From JAKSSE01 sp045597645 (GTDB taxonomy: Bacteria; Bacillota; Clostridia; Lachnospirales; Lachnospiraceae): a DNA stretch of 64,000 nucleotides. The number at the start of each line of letters is the position of its first letter. Position 1 is the stretch's first letter. The stretch lies in NCBI GenBank assembly GCA_045597645.1, contig JAZLKM010000002.1:62001-126000 (forward strand). The letters are read 5' to 3'. The notes under the pieces are model-generated. The model was not told the origin of the DNA. It made no database searches and saw only the letters and a list, made by a program, of their open reading frames with translations. This document shows, piece by piece, positions 60,830-64,000 of the stretch. Both the position numbers and the translations under genes were made by a program.

Positions 60830-62425
60830 ATGACTAAGCATGAAGAAATAAACAGAAGAAGAACATTCGCAATCATATCTCACCCGGATGCAGGTAAGAC
60901 CACTCTTACGGAGAAGTTTCTCTTATATGGAGGGGCAATAAATCTTGCCGGTTCTGTCAAAGGAAAGGCTACAGCGAGACATGCTGTATCGGACTGGATG
61001 GAGATAGAGAAAGAGAGAGGTATTTCAGTTACCTCTTCGGTTCTTCAGTTCGAGTATGAGGGAAAATGTATTAACATTTTGGATACTCCTGGACATCAGG
61101 ACTTCTCCGAGGATACATATCGTACACTTATGGCTGCCGACAGTGCTGTCATGGTAATCGATGGTGCTAAGGGTGTAGAGCCGCAGACAAGAAAACTTTT
61201 TAAAGTATGCGTAATGCGTCATATACCTATTTTCACATTTATAAATAAGATGGATCGTGATGCAAATGATCCATTTGAACTTATGGATGAAATAGAGGCA
61301 GAGTTAGGGATTTCTACATGCCCTGTTAACTGGCCAATAGGTTCAGGAAAAGACTTCAAGGGAGTATATGACAGAAACACCAGGCAGGTAATGACTTTCT
61401 TTGATACTCAAAAAGGTACCAAGGAGGGCGAGGAGCATCACTTGGACATCAATGACGATGCTTTGCTGGCTGAGATAGGTCAAAGTGCATATGATAAACT
61501 GATGGAAGATGTTGAGCTTTTGGATGGAGCTTCAGCGGAGTTTGACCAGGAACTTGTTGACGCTGGTGAGCTTAGCCCTGTATTTTTTGGTTCTGCTCTC
61601 ACAAATTTTGGCGTTGAGACTTTCCTTAGACACTTCCTTGACATGACGACACCACCACTTGCGAGAAACTCTTCTGACGGAGAGATTGATCCCGTTGAAA
61701 GCGACTTTTCTGCATTTGTATTCAAGATACAGGCGAACATGAATAAAGCGCATAGAGATAGAATTGCATTTATGCGTATATGTTCAGGTGAATTTGATGC
61801 CAGCAAAGAAGTTTATCACGTTCAGGGTGGTAAAAAACTTAGGCTGTCACAGCCGCAGCAGCTTATGGCTAGCGATAGAAAGGTCATTGAAACAGCCTAT
61901 GCTGGAGACATAATAGGTGTATTTGACCCGGGTATTTTCTCGATAGGTGATACAATTACCATGCCTGGTAATAACTTTGCTTACGCAGGTATTCCGACAT
62001 TTGCACCGGAACATTTTGCAAGAGTCAGACAGATAGATACTATGAAGCGTAAACAGTTTGTTAAAGGTATTACGCAGATTGCGCAAGAGGGTGCAATACA
62101 GATTTTCCAGGAATTCCAGAGCGGAATGGAAGAGATTATAGTGGGAGTTGTTGGCGTGCTGCAGTTTGATGTTTTAAAGTATCGATTGGAAAACGAGTAC
62201 AATGTTGAAATCAGGCTGGAGCAGCTTCCTTATGAGCATCTTAGATGGATTGTTAATAAAGACGAGATTGATCTTGAAAAGCTCACTGGTACGTCTGACA
62301 TGAAGAAGGTTGTAGATTTTAAGGGTAATCCACTATTACTGTTTGTCAACGCATGGAGCGTTGGAATGACACAGGATAGAAATAAAGATTTGGTTCTATC
62401 TGAGTTTGGTAATCCGATAGGATAA
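60830..62425 (+). CDS. prfC: Peptide chain release factor 3
   Basis: A 531-residue GTPase that removes RF1/RF2 from ribosomes. P-loop HPDAGKTTLTEKFLLYGGAI is followed by RHAVSDWMEIEKERGISVTSSVL, the switch region typical of RF3, then DTPGHQDFSEDTYRTL and NKMDRDANDP. C-terminal domains include KQFVKGITQIAQEGAIQIF. Length is normal. It closes the uppS-prfC run. The recA promoter begins 8 bp after its stop. Confidence 0.97.
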   Translation: MTKHEEINRRRTFAIISHPDAGKTTLTEKFLLYGGAINLAGSVKGKATARHAVSDWMEIEKERGISVTSSVLQFEYEGKCINILDTPGHQDFSEDTYRTLMAADSAVMVIDGAKGVEPQTRKLFKVCVMRHIPIFTFINKMDRDANDPFELMDEIEAELGISTCPVNWPIGSGKDFKGVYDRNTRQVMTFFDTQKGTKEGEEHHLDINDDALLAEIGQSAYDKLMEDVELLDGASAEFDQELVDAGELSPVFFGSALTNFGVETFLRHFLDMTTPPLARNSSDGEIDPVESDFSAFVFKIQANMNKAHRDRIAFMRICSGEFDASKEVYHVQGGKKLRLSQPQQLMASDRKVIETAYAGDIIGVFDPGIFSIGDTITMPGNNFAYAGIPTFAPEHFARVRQIDTMKRKQFVKGITQIAQEGAIQIFQEFQSGMEEIIVGVVGVLQFDVLKYRLENEYNVEIRLEQLPYEHLRWIVNKDEIDLEKLTGTSDMKKVVDFKGNPLLLFVNAWSVGMTQDRNKDLVLSEFGNPIG

Positions 62426-62432
62426 AAATGCA

Positions 62433-62461
62433 TTGACAAAACATTTGTTCGGTTGTATAAT
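62433..62461 (+). promoter_or_regulatory. Consensus promoter P1 upstream of recA
   Basis: TTGACA (62433-62438), 17-bp spacer, TATAAT (62456-62461), fully consensus. A degenerate LexA-type site AAAACATTTGTTCG (62438-62451) fills the spacer, with one perfect half GTTCG. The terminator stem begins 4 bp after the -10. Confidence 0.8.
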
Positions 62462-62464
62462 TTG

Positions 62465-62491
62465 GACAGTAGCTAAGGCTACTGTCTTTTT
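62465..62491 (+). terminator. Terminator of the prfC run
   Basis: GACAGTAGC / GCTACTGTC, perfect 9-bp stem with a TAAG loop, followed by TTTTT. A P1 transcript would start within the first arm and lose part of the stem. Confidence 0.85.
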
Positions 62492-62531
62492 CTTTTCAGG
62501 TCGCAGCCTGAAATTATCCCCATGAAATGTA

Positions 62532-62560
62532 TTGACTTTGGTGAATACAAGGGATATTAT
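62532..62560 (+). promoter_or_regulatory. Promoter P2 of recA
   Basis: TTGACT (62532-62537), 17-bp spacer, TATTAT (62555-62560). The predicted start near 62567 lies 5 bp before the LexA box. Confidence 0.75.
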
Positions 62561-62571
62561 AAGCATGCAGA

Positions 62572-62585
62572 CGAACATAAGTTCG
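62572..62585. promoter_or_regulatory. LexA (DinR) box of recA
   Basis: CGAACATAAGTTCG matches the Gram-positive SOS box CGAAC-N4-GTTCG perfectly. It overlaps the start region of promoter P2, so LexA bound here would block recA transcription. Confidence 0.88.
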
Positions 62586-62602
62586 GTTAAATAGGAGGCA
62601 TT

Positions 62603-63622
62603 ATGGCAAACGAAGATAAACTCAGGGCATTGGATGCAGCAATTGCGCAGATTGAGAAGCAGTATGGTAAGGGTTCGGTTATGAAACTGGGAGAGGAAGC
62701 ATCGCATATGAATGTGGAGTGCGTTCCTACAGGATCAATTAGTCTTGACTTGGCCCTAGGAATTGGCGGACTTCCTAAGGGACGTATTATCGAGGTATAT
62801 GGACCAGAATCATCAGGTAAGACAACTGTTGCTCTTCATGCAGTTGCAGAAGTACAAAAGCGTGGAGGTATAGCTGGTTTTATCGACGCAGAGCATGCAC
62901 TGGACCCTGTTTATGCTAAAAATATAGGAGTTGATATAGATAATCTTTATATTTCACAGCCAGATAATGGAGAGCAGGCGCTTGAAATATGTGAAACTAT
63001 GGTCAGATCTGGAGCAGTTGATATTGTAATTGTCGACTCAGTAGCTGCGCTTGTACCAAAAGCAGAAATTGATGGTGATATGGGAGACTCTCATGTAGGT
63101 CTGCAGGCGAGGCTGATGTCACAGGCACTCAGAAAGCTTACAGCCGTTGTAAGTAAGACAAATTGTATTGTTATTTTTATTAATCAGCTTCGCGAGAAGA
63201 TAGGCGTTATGTTCGGCAATCCTGAGACTACTACAGGTGGTCGTGCACTTAAATTCTACGCATCTGTTCGCATGGATGTTAGAAGAATAGAGTCTATTAA
63301 GCAAAGCGGTGAGGTTATTGGTAATAGGACTCGTATTAAGGTTGTTAAGAACAAGGTATCTCCTCCATTTAAGGAGGCTGAGTTTGATATCATGTTCGGC
63401 AAGGGCATTTCAAAAGTTGGAGACATCTTAGATGTTGCTGTTGACTTGGATATTGTAAATAAATCCGGAGCATGGTTTGCATATAATGGCGAGAAGATTG
63501 GTCAGGGCCGTGAGAACACTAAGATTTTCCTGGAAGAGCATAGGGATATGCTGGATGAGATAGAAGCCGCAGTTAGGTCTCACTATGAGCTCAATGGAAA
63601 CGATACATCTGACGAAGATTAA
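62603..63622 (+). CDS. recA: Recombinase RecA
   Basis: A 339-residue strand-exchange and SOS co-protease protein. The N-terminal helix with IEKQYGKGSVMKLGE is followed by Walker A GPESSGKTT (67-75), EHALDPVYAKNIGVDIDNL, loop L1 and L2 (FINQLREKIGVMFGNPETTTGG) and the C-terminal domain with an acidic end. Length is standard. GGAGG precedes the ATG. Two promoters and a perfect LexA box lie upstream. recX follows after 5 bp. Confidence 0.98.
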   Translation: MANEDKLRALDAAIAQIEKQYGKGSVMKLGEEASHMNVECVPTGSISLDLALGIGGLPKGRIIEVYGPESSGKTTVALHAVAEVQKRGGIAGFIDAEHALDPVYAKNIGVDIDNLYISQPDNGEQALEICETMVRSGAVDIVIVDSVAALVPKAEIDGDMGDSHVGLQARLMSQALRKLTAVVSKTNCIVIFINQLREKIGVMFGNPETTTGGRALKFYASVRMDVRRIESIKQSGEVIGNRTRIKVVKNKVSPPFKEAEFDIMFGKGISKVGDILDVAVDLDIVNKSGAWFAYNGEKIGQGRENTKIFLEEHRDMLDEIEAAVRSHYELNGNDTSDED

Positions 63623-63627
63623 TCTGT

Positions 63628-64000
63628 ATGAGTGACGTATTTGTCTTAGAAATTAAAGAATATGACAAGAAGCGAAGCACAGTAAAATGTGAGAGCGGAG
63701 AGTCATTTGTTCTTTACAAGGGAGAAATTCACAAGCTTGGTATCGAGGTAGGCTGTGGTATAGATGAGTCCACATATCAAATTATTATCTCGGATATCCT
63801 CGATAAAAGAGCAAAGAAGCGGGTACTACATCTTCTTGAGCAGGGCCCAAAGACAGAACATCAACTGATGGAAAAGCTCATAAAAGGGGGCTACCCTCAA
63901 GAAGTGGCTGTTAAGGCTATAGATTACGCTAAGTCTTTCCATTACGTTGATGATAGTCAGTATGCTATGGATTATGTGCGATATTCCATGGAGAAAAAGA
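63628..64000 (+). CDS. recX: Regulatory protein RecX, N-terminal part (3' end outside window)
   Basis: The first 124 codons of RecX, which limits RecA filament growth. The frame starts at ATG 63628 with MSDVFVLEIKEYDKKRSTV and shows the helical three-repeat pattern: AKKRVLHLLEQGPKTEHQLMEKL, GYPQEVAVKAIDYAKSFHYVDD, SQYAMDYVRYSM. It is open to the window end. The recA-recX order with a 5-bp gap is common. The SOS promoter upstream of recA should drive both. Confidence 0.9.
   Translation, partial: MSDVFVLEIKEYDKKRSTVKCESGESFVLYKGEIHKLGIEVGCGIDESTYQIIISDILDKRAKKRVLHLLEQGPKTEHQLMEKLIKGGYPQEVAVKAIDYAKSFHYVDDSQYAMDYVRYSMEKK

Overview
The window is about 64 kb of a low-to-moderate GC Firmicutes chromosome. 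It probably comes from a Lachnospiraceae-type anaerobe (Butyrivibrio/Pseudobutyrivibrio-like). This is inferred from PolC-type replicase, SmpB/tmRNA with a tag ending ALAA, a DUF512-der-plsY block, a dxr-rseP-ispG-polC block, Gram-positive CGAAC-N4-GTTCG LexA boxes, strong GGAGG ribosome sites and many hybrid histidine kinases. Every gene I can support is on the + strand. I see no rRNA, tRNA, insertion sequence, prophage or CRISPR array.

Layout. 1-0.8 kb: 3' end of smpB, then ssrA (tmRNA). 0.8-1.3 kb: remnant of a small membrane-protein gene. 1.5-6.0 kb: cytoplasmic GH9 glycosidase, MATE transporter, HAD hydrolase. 6.1-14.2 kb: a signalling block (six-helix chemoreceptor, orphan sensor kinase, lipoprotein, CheV, and a large acidic membrane protein carrying a FliM-like motif) that runs directly into hisH-hisF. 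14.2-16.4 kb: a leader with two hairpin terminators, then PurO-type IMP cyclohydrolase and a stand-alone AICAR formyltransferase. 16.5-18 kb: mgtE preceded by a small overlapping ORF. 18-26.3 kb: orphan hypF, histidine phosphatase, yraN, MATE, DUF512 radical SAM, der, plsY, terminator.

26.3-37.5 kb: second signalling block. It holds a GGDEF protein with an AGDEF motif, a histidine phosphatase, a Lon-like AAA+ protein without protease domain, a 7TM hybrid kinase, metY, a response regulator, and a PocR-sensor hybrid kinase with Hpt. 37.5-40.3 kb: SPFH/zinc-ribbon protein plus zinc-ribbon membrane protein. 40.4-44.2 kb: trmO, a NodB polysaccharide deacetylase next to a bactofilin, pyrH, frr. 44.2-62.4 kb: a tightly packed run uppS-cdsA-dxr-rseP-ispG-polC-pheA-DUF815-ppx/gppA-ppk1-deoB-prfC with no visible internal terminator. 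62.4-64 kb: SOS-controlled recA with two promoters and a perfect LexA box, then the start of recX.

How the parts fit. HisHF releases AICAR, and the adjacent formyltransferase and IMP cyclohydrolase convert AICAR to IMP, so the 12.8-16.4 kb region can act as an AICAR salvage node. UppS, CdsA, PlsY, Dxr and IspG supply isoprenoid and phospholipid precursors. The NodB-bactofilin pair suggests localised wall modification. Ppk1 and Ppx/GppA-HD form a polyphosphate module. The least explained parts are the CheV-acidic protein pair, the leader region before purO, the overlapping ORF at mgtE, and the signalling cluster that contains metY.
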